A stretch of 64,000 nucleotides of DNA from Hymenobacter sp. 15J16-1T3B (GCF_020711235.1 NZ_JAJFAV010000020.1:1-64000); one strand, 5' to 3'; shown: positions 16,017 to 26,185, counted from the stretch's first letter. Made by a program: numbers and translations. The notes: generated from the sequence alone by a model not told the origin.

Positions 16017-17576
16017 ATGAGCTTCTCCACCCGCCCCGCCGCGCTTCTGCTTTCCCTCGGCCTGCTGACCGCCACTGTCGCCCAGGCGCAAACCGGCTTT
16101 GTGCTCAGCGACGCCACGCTGCGCGCCGACGTAGCCCGCTTCAACGAGCTGGATAAGGAAGACGTCATCAACCTGGTGCCCAACGCTCAAGCGGCCGACT
16201 GGCTCAGTCAGCAGGTGCCCCGCTTCGAGTGCCCCGATTCGGCGCTGCAGCACACGTATTACTACCGCTGGTGGTGCCTGCGCAAACACCTCAAGCAGAC
16301 GCCCGACGGCTACGTGTTCACCGAGTTCATCACCCCGATGAAGCACGCGGGCACGCACAACACCATCAGCAGCGCCCTGGGCCACCACATCTACGAAGGC
16401 CGCTGGCTGCACAACCCGCAGTACATCGAGCAGTACACCAAGTTCTGGCTGTACGTGGACGCCAAGCGCACGGCCCCGCGGCTGCACGGCTTCAGCAGCT
16501 GGCTGCAGGATGCGGTGTGGAGCTTTTACCTGGTAACGCCCAACAAGCCGCTGGTGCAGGAACTGCTGCCCGCGCTGAATGCCGACTACCACCTCTGGGA
16601 AAAGGAGCGCATGCTGCCCAACCGGCTGTTCTGGCAGTACGACGTGAAGGACGCCATGGAGGAATCCATCAGCGGGGGGCGCAAGGTGAAAAACGTGCGC
16701 CCGACCATCAACAGCTACATGTACGGCAACGCCAAAGCCCTGACGGCAATGGCCAAGCTGACCGGCACCGACAGCCTGCAGCGCAAGTACGCCGCCAAAG
16801 CCAAGCAGCTGCGCGCCGACGTGCAGCGCGTGCTCTGGGACGATAAGGACGCGTTTTTTAAGGTGCAGTACGAGCAGGGCGGCCTCTGCGAGTGGCGCGA
16901 GGAGCTGGGCTACATTCCGTGGTACTTCTCGCTGCCCGCCGACAAGCCCAAGTACGCCCGGCAGTGGGCGCAGCTCACCGACGAAGGCGGCTTCAAAGCG
17001 CCCTGGGGCCTGACCACCGCCGAGCGCCGCGCCCCCGGCTTCCGCACCCACGGCTCGGGCCACGGCTGCGAGTGGGACGGGGCCGTGTGGCCCTTCGCCA
17101 CTACCCAGACGCTCAAAGGGCTGGCCAACCTGCTCACCGAGTACAAGCACCAGGACGGCATGAGCCGGCGGGTGTACTACGACGAGCTGCGCAAATACGC
17201 CCTCTCGCACCAGAAGAACGGCCAGCCCTACCTCGGCGAGTACCAGGACGAGAAGAACGGCGAGTGGCTGAAAGGCGACAACCCGCGCAGCAGCTACTAC
17301 AACCACTCCGGCTTCGCCGACCTCATCATCACCGGTCTGGTGGGCCTGAAACCGCGCGCCGACAACGTGGTGGAAATTGCTCCGCTGGTGCCCGAGGGCC
17401 AGTGGGACTACTTCTGCCTCGACGAGCTGCGCTACCACGGCCGCACGCTCACCGTCATTTGGGACCGGACCGGCCAGAAGTACGGCAAAGGCCAGGGCCT
17501 GCGCGTGTTTGCCGACGGCAAGGAAATCGGGCGGGCGGAAAAGCTACAGCGCCTGACGGCCAAGCTGCCGGGGTAG
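16017..17576 (+). CDS. Secreted (alpha/alpha)6 glycosidase, MGH1/GH63-like
   Basis: 519 residues from ATG 16017, with a signal peptide ending VAQAQ. The body is an alpha-helical toroid typical of the MGH1-like/GH63-like clan: YYYRWWCLRKHL, GTHNTISSALGHHIYEGRWL, WSFYLVTPNKPLVQELLP, PTINSYMYGNAKALTAMA, LGYIPWYFSLP and GCEWDGAVWPFATTQTL. A small C-terminal beta domain follows (VEIAPLVPEGQWDYFCLDEL). These enzymes are inverting alpha-glycosidases with acidic catalytic residues on the toroid loops; the substrate is not predictable here. It starts 106 bp after the GH67-like gene, in the same direction, and is followed by nested palindromes. Confidence 0.75.
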   Translation: MSFSTRPAALLLSLGLLTATVAQAQTGFVLSDATLRADVARFNELDKEDVINLVPNAQAADWLSQQVPRFECPDSALQHTYYYRWWCLRKHLKQTPDGYVFTEFITPMKHAGTHNTISSALGHHIYEGRWLHNPQYIEQYTKFWLYVDAKRTAPRLHGFSSWLQDAVWSFYLVTPNKPLVQELLPALNADYHLWEKERMLPNRLFWQYDVKDAMEESISGGRKVKNVRPTINSYMYGNAKALTAMAKLTGTDSLQRKYAAKAKQLRADVQRVLWDDKDAFFKVQYEQGGLCEWREELGYIPWYFSLPADKPKYARQWAQLTDEGGFKAPWGLTTAERRAPGFRTHGSGHGCEWDGAVWPFATTQTLKGLANLLTEYKHQDGMSRRVYYDELRKYALSHQKNGQPYLGEYQDEKNGEWLKGDNPRSSYYNHSGFADLIITGLVGLKPRADNVVEIAPLVPEGQWDYFCLDELRYHGRTLTVIWDRTGQKYGKGQGLRVFADGKEIGRAEKLQRLTAKLPG

Positions 17577-17594
17577 TACAGGACGGAAACCCAG

Positions 17595-17789
17595 AACGTC
17601 CTGTCGAGCTTGTCAAGACATCTCGCGTGCTTCGTTGCCCAACCGAAAAAAGAACGTCATGCGGAGCTTGCCGAAGCATCTCTACCGCTTCGTTGACTCG
17701 CCTTTCTGCCATCGTTCGGTAGAGATGCTTCGGCAAGCTCCGCATGACAATACTATCCAGCGAGATGCCTCGACAAGCTCGACATGACG
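17595..17789. repeat. Nested palindromes: family A inside family B
   Basis: Outer arms (family B) are 17595-17626, containing CTGTCGAGCTTGTCAAGACA, and 17760-17789, its near reverse complement. Inner arms (family A) are 17653-17687 (GTCATGCGGAGCTTGCCG...) and 17717-17748. The whole unit could fold into one long stem. It ends 23 nt before the GH28 start codon. The same two families are nested the other way round at 55209-55457. Confidence 0.8.
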
Positions 17790-17812
17790 GCCATTTTGCA
17801 TTGACTTTCACC

Positions 17813-19423
17813 ATGAATCTTACCTCTCGCGCCGCGCTTCGCCGCCTCTGCTGCTTGCTGCTTGTGCTCCTCGGCGCCTCGGCCGCCCAGGCCCAGCAGT
17901 ACTATAACGTGCTCAAGTACGGCGCCCGCAACGACAGCACCAAGCTCAGCACCGAGGCCATCAAAAAGGCCATTGCGGCGGCCAGCAAGGCGGGCGGGGG
18001 CACCGTGTACTTCCCGGCGGGCAAGTACCGCACCGGTCCGATTCACCTCAAGAGCAACATCACCATCGACATTGACGCGGGGGCAGTGCTCTACTTCAGC
18101 GACAATTTCGACGACTACCTGCCCATGGTGCCCACGCGCTACGAGGGCATCGATATTACCAGCTTCTCGCCGCTGTTTTACGCCTACAAGGCCGAGAATA
18201 TCACCATCAAGGGCCGGGGCATCATCGACGGGCAGGGCAAGAAGTGGTGGGATTTTGCGGAGGGCAAGTCGCGGGCCAGCCAGGACTCGAAGTGGCAGCA
18301 GGAATTTTTTCGGCTCAACAAGGACATCCTCAAGCCCGACCAGCCCGGCGTGATTGAGCGCGGCTTCATGCGCCCGCCCTTCATCCAGCCCATGTACTGC
18401 CGGAACGTGCGCATCGAGGGCATTACCATCCGCAACTCCCCGTTCTGGACCGTCAACCCCGAGTTCTGCGACAACGTGACGGTGACGGGCGTGACCATCA
18501 ACAACCCCAAGTCGCCGAACACTGACGGCATCAACCCCGAGTCGTGCCGCAACGTGCACATCTCCGACTGCCACATCAGCGTCGGCGACGACTGCATCAC
18601 CATCAAATCGGGCAAGGACCGGGCGGGGCGGCAGATGAACGTGCCGGCCGAAAACTACACCATCACCAACTGCACCATGCTCTCGGGGCACGGCGGGGTG
18701 GTTATCGGCTCGGAAATGTCGGGCGGGGTGAAGAAAATCACCATCAGCAATTGCGTGTTCGACGGCACCGACCGCGGCATCCGCATCAAAACGGCCCGGG
18801 GCCGCGGCGGCGTGGTGGAAGACATTCGCGTGGATAACGTGGTGATGAAAAACATCCGGGAGCAGATCATCGTGCTCGACATGCAGTACGCCAACTCCCA
18901 GCCCGAGCCCGTGACGGAGCGCACCCCGCGCTTCCGCAACATCCACTTCAGCAACATCACCGCCGAGGGCAACCAGGCCGGCCTGCTCAACGGCCTCTCG
19001 GAAATGCCCATCGAAAACGTCACCTTCTCCAACCTGAACCTCGACGCCAAGCAGGGCTTCACCGTGCGCGAAGCGCGTAACGTGGCCTTCCACAACGTGC
19101 AGGTCAACACGCAAATGGGGCCGGCCGTGCGCGCCGAAAACGCCCAGCAACTCCGTCTCGACGGCCTGCGCGGCGCGGTGCCGGCCGGCACCGCGCTGCT
19201 GGAGCTGGGCAACGTGGCCGAGGCCTTCGTGTACAACTGCTTCCCGGCCCTGGGTACCGATACCTTTCTCAAGCTCAAGGGCGCCGATACCCGCGGCATC
19301 GTGCTGCAAAACAACTACTTGAAAGCGGTGAAAACGCCCGTTGCCAAGGGCGAGGAAGTAAAGCAGCCGGTGGAAATTACCGCTGCCGAAGTGCCGGCGG
19401 CAACTCCTGCACAACGCCGTTAG
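17813..19423 (+). CDS. GH28 polygalacturonase-type glycoside hydrolase
   Basis: 536 residues from ATG 17813, with a signal peptide ending AAQAQQ. Right-handed beta-helix. The four GH28 signatures are all present: NTDGI (D238), GDDC (D259, D260), SGHGG (H293) and RIK (R324, K326). It hydrolyses alpha-1,4 linkages of galacturonan, or alpha-GalA-Rha links in rhamnogalacturonan, by inversion. In Bacteroidota pectin loci such enzymes are periplasmic or cell-surface exo- or endo-acting. The ending after about residue 520 is a low-complexity tail (AAEVPAATPAQ). It is followed after 44 bp by GH95. Confidence 0.93.
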   Translation: MNLTSRAALRRLCCLLLVLLGASAAQAQQYYNVLKYGARNDSTKLSTEAIKKAIAAASKAGGGTVYFPAGKYRTGPIHLKSNITIDIDAGAVLYFSDNFDDYLPMVPTRYEGIDITSFSPLFYAYKAENITIKGRGIIDGQGKKWWDFAEGKSRASQDSKWQQEFFRLNKDILKPDQPGVIERGFMRPPFIQPMYCRNVRIEGITIRNSPFWTVNPEFCDNVTVTGVTINNPKSPNTDGINPESCRNVHISDCHISVGDDCITIKSGKDRAGRQMNVPAENYTITNCTMLSGHGGVVIGSEMSGGVKKITISNCVFDGTDRGIRIKTARGRGGVVEDIRVDNVVMKNIREQIIVLDMQYANSQPEPVTERTPRFRNIHFSNITAEGNQAGLLNGLSEMPIENVTFSNLNLDAKQGFTVREARNVAFHNVQVNTQMGPAVRAENAQQLRLDGLRGAVPAGTALLELGNVAEAFVYNCFPALGTDTFLKLKGADTRGIVLQNNYLKAVKTPVAKGEEVKQPVEITAAEVPAATPAQRR

Positions 19424-19467
19424 AACGACCTTCGCGCCCGTTGCGGGCTAAAACCACCTGCTTCCGA

Positions 19468-22272
19468 ATGCTTCGTCCGCTCGTCCTACTGCTCGCTTTA
19501 TTCGCAGGTCTCACCGCCGCGGCCCAGCAGCCGCTGACGCTGTGGTACACCAAGCCCGCCGAAAAGTGGACCGACGCGCTGCCGCTCGGCAACGGCCGCT
19601 TGGGCGCCATGGTGTACGGCGGGGTGGGGCAGGAGCGGCTGCAGTTCAACGAAACCACCCTCTGGACCGGCCGCCCGCGCCCCTACGCCCGCCCCGGTGC
19701 CGCCCAGTACCTGCCGCAAATCCGCGCCTTGCTGGCCCAGGGCAAGCAGGCCGAGGCCGAAGCCCTGGCCGGGCAGCACTTCATGGGTCTGCGGGACCAC
19801 GAAGACGGCTACGAGCCGCTAAAAGCCGCCTGGCTACAGAAGATAAAGGCCGTAAGCGCCCCGCAGGCCCTGGCCGCTACCGGCTGGCAGCCCGTCCGCA
19901 TCCCCACGCCCAACGGCTGGGAAGCCGCCGGCCTCGAAGGCCTCGACGGCGCCGTGTGGTTTCGCACCAGCTTCGAGCTACCCGCCGCCTGGGCCGGCAA
20001 AGACCTCACGCTGAGCCTGGGCCGCATCCGCGACCAGGACCTGACCTACGTCAACGGCCAGCTGGTGGGCACCGACGAAGGCAGCACCAAGAAGCGCCGT
20101 TACCGCGTGCCGGCCGCCGCGCTGCGGGCCGGCCGCAACGAGGTGCTGATTCAGGTGCTGAACTACTACGACAAGGGCGGCCTGATCGGGGTAAAGGAGC
20201 AGCAGCCGGTGTTCGTGGCCTACCCCGAGGGCGCCGACCCGGCCACCGGCGTGGCACTCAACTCCGCCTGGCAGTACTGGGTGCAGGACCAGGAGCCGCC
20301 GCTGGCCCCGAGCTACCAGGCTTCGTACCAGCCCTTCGGTGACGTGCTGCTGGACTTTCCGGAGCACAAAAGCGTTACGAGCTACCTGCGGCGGCTGGAT
20401 ATCGGCCAGGCCAAGGCGCTGACGCAATACACGCGCGACGGCGTGCCGTTTATTCGCGAGTACTTCGCCAGCTACCCGCGAAATGCTATTGTCGGACGCA
20501 TCCAGGCCGGGAAAGGCCGCCTGAGCTTTACCGCCCGCTTTGACAGCCCGCACCAGCAGCGCCGCAGCTACCGCGTGGATGACCACACGCTGGCCCTGGC
20601 CGTGCAGGTGCGCGACGGGGTGCTGCGCGGCGTGAGCTACTTGCGCGTGGCCGCCAAAAAGGGCCGCGTGACGGTAACCGACCAGCAGATTCGGGTGGAA
20701 GGCGCCGACGAGGTGACCTTGTACCTGACGGCCGCCACCAGCTTCGAGGACTACCTGCACGCCAACGCCGACCCCGACCGGCGCGCCGCCGAGGCCATGC
20801 GCGGCGTCAGCGGCCAGAGCTTTGACAAGCTGTTCAAGGAACACCTGCGCGACTACCAGCCGCTGTTCAACGCCTACCACATCGACCTGGGCCACATGCC
20901 GAACGAGCAGCTGCCCACCGACGAGCGGATTCTCAAGTTCAGCCCCGCCGCCGACCCCGCGCTGCTGGCCCTCTACCAGCAGTACGGGCGCTATCTGCTG
21001 ATTGCTTCGTCGCGCCAAGGCGGGCAGCCGGCCAACCTGCAGGGGCTGTGGAACGAGGCCTTGACGCCCTCCTGGGGCAGCAAGTACACCACCAACATCA
21101 ACCTGCAGATGAATTACTGGCCGGCGGAGCTGCTCGGCCTCTCGGCCTGCACGGCGCCGCTGTTCGGGCTCATCGACGAGGCCGCCGAAGCCGGCAAAGT
21201 CACCGCCCAGGCGCACTACAACGCCCGCGGCTGGGTCTTGCACCACAACACCGACCTGTGGCGCGGCACGGCCCCCATCAACGCCTCCAACCACGGCATC
21301 TGGGTGACGGGGGCGGCTTGGCTCACCCAGCCCATCTGGGAGCATTACCAGTTCACCCAAGACCAGGCCTTTCTGCGCCGGCAGTACCCGGTGCTCAAGC
21401 AAGCCAGCGAGTTTTTCCTTGACTTCCTGGTGAAAGACGAGCGCACCGGCTGGCTGATCAGCACGCCCTCCAACTCGCCCGAGCACGGCGGCCTGGTGGC
21501 CGGCCCGACCATGGACCACCAAATCATCCGGGAGCTGTTCAAGACCACCGGCGCCGCCGCCGAAGTACTGGGCGTGGACGCCGAGCTGCGCCAGCAACTC
21601 ACGGACAAAGCCCGGCAGCTGGCTCCGAACCAAATCGGCCGGCACGGGCAGCTGCAGGAATGGCTGGAAGACAAGGACGACCCGGCCGACACCCACCGCC
21701 ACGTCTCGCACCTGTGGGGCGTGTTTCCGGGCACCGACATCGTCTGGGCCGATCAGAAGCTCACCCAGGCAGCCCAAACCTCGCTGGGGCAGCGCGGCGA
21801 CGAGGGCACCGGCTGGAGCCTGGCCTGGAAAGTCAACCTGTGGGCCCGCTTCCGCGACGGGGACCACGCCCTGCGCATCCTACAAACTCTGCTTTCCCCG
21901 GCCGAAAACGGCAGCGGCAGCGAGCGGGGTGGCGTCTACCGCAACCTCTTCGACGCCCACCCGCCCTTCCAGATCGACGGCAACTTCGGCGGTGCCGCGG
22001 GCATGGCCGAAATGCTGCTGCAAAGCCACGCCGGTACTCTCGACCTGCTGCCCGCCCTGCCCACGGCTTGGCCCGCGGGCGAGGTACGCGGCCTGCGCGC
22101 CCGCGGCGGCTTCGTGGTGAATGTGCGCTGGCAGGCCGGCAAGCTCACCGGGGTAGACATCAAATCGGAAGCCGGCCGCCCCTGCGAAGTGCGCTACGGT
22201 GAGCAAAAAATCAGTTTGGCCACCAAAGCCGGTACCACTTACAAACTCAACGGGGCGCTGCAGCCGCAGTAG
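19468..22272 (+). CDS. GH95 alpha-L-fucosidase/alpha-L-galactosidase with inserted jelly-roll domain
   Basis: 934 residues from ATG 19468 (MLRPLVLLLALFAGL), with signal peptide. GH95 hallmarks: WTDALPLGNGRLGAMVYGG at the start, NLQGLWNEALTPSWGSKYT, INLQMNYWPAE, LHHNTDLW, SPEHGG (candidate acid E672), DTHRHVSHLWG and QIDGNFGGAAGMAEML (D837). Between the usual first strands, residues about 130-255 form an extra galactose-binding-like jelly roll (VWFRTSFELPAAW, YVNGQLVGTDEGS, LRAGRNEVLIQVLN) as found in sialate O-acetylesterases. Such inserts occur in some family members. It probably removes L-Fuc or L-Gal from pectin side chains. The gap to the GH2 gene is only 15 bp. Confidence 0.9.
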   Translation: MLRPLVLLLALFAGLTAAAQQPLTLWYTKPAEKWTDALPLGNGRLGAMVYGGVGQERLQFNETTLWTGRPRPYARPGAAQYLPQIRALLAQGKQAEAEALAGQHFMGLRDHEDGYEPLKAAWLQKIKAVSAPQALAATGWQPVRIPTPNGWEAAGLEGLDGAVWFRTSFELPAAWAGKDLTLSLGRIRDQDLTYVNGQLVGTDEGSTKKRRYRVPAAALRAGRNEVLIQVLNYYDKGGLIGVKEQQPVFVAYPEGADPATGVALNSAWQYWVQDQEPPLAPSYQASYQPFGDVLLDFPEHKSVTSYLRRLDIGQAKALTQYTRDGVPFIREYFASYPRNAIVGRIQAGKGRLSFTARFDSPHQQRRSYRVDDHTLALAVQVRDGVLRGVSYLRVAAKKGRVTVTDQQIRVEGADEVTLYLTAATSFEDYLHANADPDRRAAEAMRGVSGQSFDKLFKEHLRDYQPLFNAYHIDLGHMPNEQLPTDERILKFSPAADPALLALYQQYGRYLLIASSRQGGQPANLQGLWNEALTPSWGSKYTTNINLQMNYWPAELLGLSACTAPLFGLIDEAAEAGKVTAQAHYNARGWVLHHNTDLWRGTAPINASNHGIWVTGAAWLTQPIWEHYQFTQDQAFLRRQYPVLKQASEFFLDFLVKDERTGWLISTPSNSPEHGGLVAGPTMDHQIIRELFKTTGAAAEVLGVDAELRQQLTDKARQLAPNQIGRHGQLQEWLEDKDDPADTHRHVSHLWGVFPGTDIVWADQKLTQAAQTSLGQRGDEGTGWSLAWKVNLWARFRDGDHALRILQTLLSPAENGSGSERGGVYRNLFDAHPPFQIDGNFGGAAGMAEMLLQSHAGTLDLLPALPTAWPAGEVRGLRARGGFVVNVRWQAGKLTGVDIKSEAGRPCEVRYGEQKISLATKAGTTYKLNGALQPQ

Positions 22273-22287
22273 CCCCGCCGCGGATAG

Positions 22288-25200
22288 ATGCGAAGCGTAA
22301 TTTTGAGTCGAATATTGCCACTGTTGGCGCTGGCCCTGGCTGTTGCAACGACGGCCCACGCGCAGTCGTCAGCGCTGCGCACCGAATTGCCGCTGCTCAC
22401 CGGCTGGCGCAGCGTGGCCGACGACAAAAACCAGCAGGCGCACGCCGGCTTCGAGCGGCCCGACTTCAACGACCAAAGCTGGCAAGCCGTGGCCGTGCCC
22501 CACAACTGGGACGCCTACGAAGGCTACCGCCGCCAGCGCCACGGCAACCGCCACGGCTACGCCTGGTACCGCACTGCCTTCACCGCGCCCGCGCCCGGCA
22601 AGGAGCAGCGCAGCTTCCTGTTTTTCGAAGGCGTGGGCTCCTACGCCACCGTCTGGCTGAACGGCAGGCCGGTCGGCACCCACGCCGGGGGGCGCACCAC
22701 CTTCACCCTGGACGTGACCGAAGCCCTGCGCCGCGACGGGCAGCCCAACGTGCTGGCCGTGCGCGCCGACCACCCCGCCGGCATTCAGGATCTGCCCTGG
22801 GTGTGCGGGGGCTGCTCCGAGGAGCGGGGCTTTTCGGAAGGTTCCCAGCCGCTGGGCATCTTCCGGCCCGTCACGCTCGTCACCACCCACGCCGTGCGCA
22901 TTCAGCCCTTCGGCGTGCACGTCTGGGCCGACTCGACGCTGACAGCGCAGGCGGCCCGACTCCACGTGACGACCGAGCTGAAAAACTACGGCTCGAAAGC
23001 CCAGACGCTGACGTTGCGCCATCAGCTGCTGGACCGGCAGGGCAGGGTAGTGGCCGAGGTCAGCGGCAAGCAGAAGCTGGCGGCGGGCACCACGGCCGAA
23101 CTGCGGCAGCAATTGCCGGTGCTCAGCCAGCCGCACCTGTGGTCAATAGCCGATCCGTACCTGTACCGCCTGGTTACCCGCGTTAGCGCCGGCAAAAAGG
23201 CGCTGGACGAGCAAATCACGCCCTACGGCATCCGCTGGATCAGCTGGCCGATTGGCAAGGCCGCGGCGGCCGGGCAAAAGCAGTTTCTACTCAACGGCCA
23301 GCCCGTATTCATCAACGGCATTGCCGAGTACGAGCACCTGCTGGGCCAGAGCCACGCGTTTACGCCCGAGCAGATTCGCACCCGCGTGGGACAGATGAAG
23401 GCGGCCGGCTTCAACGCCTTCCGCGACGCCCACCAGCCCCACAACCTGCGCTACCAAGCCAACTGGGATTCGCTGGGCTGGCTGTGGTGGCCGCAGCTGG
23501 CCGCCCACGTCTGGTACGATACGCCCGCGTTCCGCCAGAACTTTAAAACCCTGCTCGTCGACTGGGTCAAGGAGCGGCGCAACTCGCCTTCGGTGGTGCT
23601 CTGGGGCCTGGAAAACGAAAGCACCCTGCCCGCCGATTTCGCCCGGGAATGCACTGCCCTCATCCGCCAGCTCGACCCCACGGCCTCGCGCGAGCGAAAA
23701 GTGACGACCTGCAACGGCGGGCAAGGCACCGACTGGGACGTGCCCCAGAACTGGACCGGCACCTACGGCGGCGACCCGAACCAGTACGGGGCCGACGTGG
23801 CGCGGCAGGTGCTCATCGGCGAGTACGGCGCCTGGCGCACCCTCGATCTGCACCGCACGGGGCCGCCGGCCATCAACAGCGGGCCCTACAGCGAAGACCG
23901 GTTTGCCCAGCTCATGCAGCTGAAAGTGCGCCTGGCCGAAGCGGCCAAAGACCGCACCGCCGGCCACTTCTTCTGGCTGCTGACCTCGCACGATAACCCC
24001 GGCCGCGTGCAGGGCGGGGAAGGCCAGCGCGAGTTGGACCGCATTGGCCCGGTGAACTACAAAGGCCTGCTCACGCCCTGGGAGGAGCCCACCGACGCGT
24101 TTTACATGTTCCGCTCGCACTACGCGCCCAAGGACACCGAGCCGATGGTGTACCTGGCCTCGCACACCTGGCCCGACCGGTGGCTGCAGCCGGGCCGGCA
24201 GGACAGCCTCATCGTCTACTCCAACTGCGACGAAGTGGAGCTGTTCAACGACGTGGACGCGGTGTCCTTGGGCCGCAAGCCGCGCGGCGCCTTCGGCACG
24301 CATTTTCAGTGGGACGGCGTGGACGTGCGCTACAACGTGCTGCAGGCCGTGGGCTACGTGGCCGGCAAGCCGGTGACGCGGGACGTGATTGTGCTGCACC
24401 ACTTGCCCCAGGCACCGCACTTCGACCAACTACTGGCGGAAACAACGCCGCTGACGGCCCCGCAAGCGGGCCAGAACTACCTCTACCGCGTCAACTGCGG
24501 CGGCCCCGAGTACGTGGACCAGCACGGCTCGCGCTGGGCGGCCGATCAGCCCCGCACCGGCCCCGGTACCTGGGGCTCGGAGTCGTGGACCAATGATTTT
24601 CCCGGCCTGGCGCCCTTCTTCGCCAGCCAGCGCCGCACCTTCGACCCCATCCGCGGCACCCGTGACTGGCCGCTGTTTCAGACGTTCCGCTACGGCCGCG
24701 ACAAGCTGCGCTACCGCTTCCCGGTGCCCGACGGCGAGTACCAGGTAGAGCTGTACTTCACGGAGCCCTGGCTGGGCACCGGCGGCGGGCTCGACTGCGC
24801 CGGCTGGCGCCTCTTCGACGCAGCCCTCAACGGCAAAACCGTGCTCAAGGACCTCGATATCTGGCGCGAAGCCGGCCACGACGGCGCCCTGAAAAAGACC
24901 GTGAAAGCTCGCGTAACCGGCGGCGAACTGGTGCTGTCGTTTCCGCACGTAGCTTCCGGGCAAGCGCTGATTTCAGCCATTGCAATTGCCAGCACCGATG
25001 CCCGTCTCCAGCCCGCCCCGGCGGCGCCGGCCGTTATCGGCAAGGTATCGGCACCGGAGGCGGCGAAGACCGCGCAGTGGGCGGCCGAAACCTGGCTGGA
25101 TACCGGCGTGCAGCCGTACGCTGACGCCCCGGCGACGCTCAGCGCCCTGCCTTCGGCCCTGTACGGCGCGGAGTGGCTGCGGCGGCCCCGGAATCCGGCG

Positions 25201-25866
25201 AAGGACCAGGCCGCGGTTTCCATGCAACTGACCACGGCCGCCGACGTGTACGTGGGCGTCGACGCCCGGCAAACCGCCCGGCCCGCCTGGCTCAAGGACT
25301 ACGAGGACACCAAAACCACGCTCGACATCAACGAGCAGGGCGCCCGGCCGATGCGCGTGTACCGCCGCCGCTTCCCGGCCGGCAGCACCGTGGCCCTTGG
25401 CGCCGATGCGCCGGGCACGCTGCCCAGCGTGGTGGCCGCGGCCCGCACCAGCAACATCGAGCCGGCCTACGACCTGAAAGCAGTGGTTGGCTACAAGCCC
25501 GCCGCCGCCCGGCTCAGCGGCCCGGGCCTGGTGCGCGAAACGGTGAATACCAAGGAAAGCGTGACGTTCAAGGAAGCTGCCGGCGCCCTGGAGTGGACCA
25601 TTCAGACCGGCGTGGCCGACGTGTACTCGCTTACCCTGCGCTACGCCAACCCGCTCCCGCGCCCGCTCACCGGCAAGCTCACGGTATCGGCCGCCGACGG
25701 CACCTTGCTGCGCGAGGAAGCGGTGGAACTCGTGCCCTCCAAGCCCGGCAAGTGGAACTACCTGGCCTCCTCCACCGGCACCATGATCAACGCCGGCAGC
25801 TACCGCATCAAGCTCACTACCACCGATGCGGCCGGCCTGAGCGTGTCCGGGCTAGATGTGCAGTAG
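22288..25866 (+). CDS. GH2 beta-galactosidase-type enzyme with malectin domain
   Basis: 1192 residues with signal peptide (TTAHAQ). GH2 sugar-binding domain (DFNDQSWQAVAVPHNWDAY, VWLNGRPVGTHAGG), immunoglobulin-like domain, then the barrel with the acid/base in LWGLENES (E444) and the nucleophile in IGEYGAW (E512). Residues about 728-900 are a malectin-type carbohydrate-binding domain (YRVNCGGPEYVD, YQVELYFTEPWLG). The last 290 residues form further beta domains of unknown role. Probably removes beta-galactosyl or beta-uronosyl residues in the periplasm. Length is greater than the usual 800-1000 because of the added domains. A spacer with a palindrome follows before the transporter. Confidence 0.9.
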   Translation: MRSVILSRILPLLALALAVATTAHAQSSALRTELPLLTGWRSVADDKNQQAHAGFERPDFNDQSWQAVAVPHNWDAYEGYRRQRHGNRHGYAWYRTAFTAPAPGKEQRSFLFFEGVGSYATVWLNGRPVGTHAGGRTTFTLDVTEALRRDGQPNVLAVRADHPAGIQDLPWVCGGCSEERGFSEGSQPLGIFRPVTLVTTHAVRIQPFGVHVWADSTLTAQAARLHVTTELKNYGSKAQTLTLRHQLLDRQGRVVAEVSGKQKLAAGTTAELRQQLPVLSQPHLWSIADPYLYRLVTRVSAGKKALDEQITPYGIRWISWPIGKAAAAGQKQFLLNGQPVFINGIAEYEHLLGQSHAFTPEQIRTRVGQMKAAGFNAFRDAHQPHNLRYQANWDSLGWLWWPQLAAHVWYDTPAFRQNFKTLLVDWVKERRNSPSVVLWGLENESTLPADFARECTALIRQLDPTASRERKVTTCNGGQGTDWDVPQNWTGTYGGDPNQYGADVARQVLIGEYGAWRTLDLHRTGPPAINSGPYSEDRFAQLMQLKVRLAEAAKDRTAGHFFWLLTSHDNPGRVQGGEGQRELDRIGPVNYKGLLTPWEEPTDAFYMFRSHYAPKDTEPMVYLASHTWPDRWLQPGRQDSLIVYSNCDEVELFNDVDAVSLGRKPRGAFGTHFQWDGVDVRYNVLQAVGYVAGKPVTRDVIVLHHLPQAPHFDQLLAETTPLTAPQAGQNYLYRVNCGGPEYVDQHGSRWAADQPRTGPGTWGSESWTNDFPGLAPFFASQRRTFDPIRGTRDWPLFQTFRYGRDKLRYRFPVPDGEYQVELYFTEPWLGTGGGLDCAGWRLFDAALNGKTVLKDLDIWREAGHDGALKKTVKARVTGGELVLSFPHVASGQALISAIAIASTDARLQPAPAAPAVIGKVSAPEAAKTAQWAAETWLDTGVQPYADAPATLSALPSALYGAEWLRRPRNPAKDQAAVSMQLTTAADVYVGVDARQTARPAWLKDYEDTKTTLDINEQGARPMRVYRRRFPAGSTVALGADAPGTLPSVVAAARTSNIEPAYDLKAVVGYKPAAARLSGPGLVRETVNTKESVTFKEAAGALEWTIQTGVADVYSLTLRYANPLPRPLTGKLTVSAADGTLLREEAVELVPSKPGKWNYLASSTGTMINAGSYRIKLTTTDAAGLSVSGLDVQ

Positions 25867-25896
25867 GGACTTGCGGACCTGAAGCCATTTTGGCCC

Positions 25897-25997
25897 TGTC
25901 ATCCTGAGCAGAGCGAAGGACCTTACCACGTCAGCACGAAAACCGTCACAACGGCTCGTGCAGGTGTAACGAGGGCCTGCGCTGCGCTCAGGATGAC
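25897..25997. repeat. Palindrome family E (GTCATCCTGAGC type)
   Basis: Left arm 25897-25930 begins TGTCATCCTGAGCAGAGCGA; the right arm 25979-25997 is GCGCTGCGCTCAGGATGAC. The motif GTCATCCTGAGC...GAAGGA is a very common intergenic repeat in many environmental bacteria. The rest of the 319-bp spacer up to 26185 shows no gene and probably holds the transporter promoter. Confidence 0.7.
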
Positions 25998-26185
25998 GGG
26001 CAATTTATTGCGGGCTGCTGGCCAGCATTGGTAGTAGGCGCGCAGCCCCAAAAAGCGCAGGGCAAGATGCTACAATACTCGGTGAACATCATACACGGCA
26101 GGGGCTCAGCGTGAAGCTAGATTTGTAGCTGTCACCAAGCCCCTCGCCAAGCGCCGATTCGCGGCATTTTGCCCAAACTTGTATT

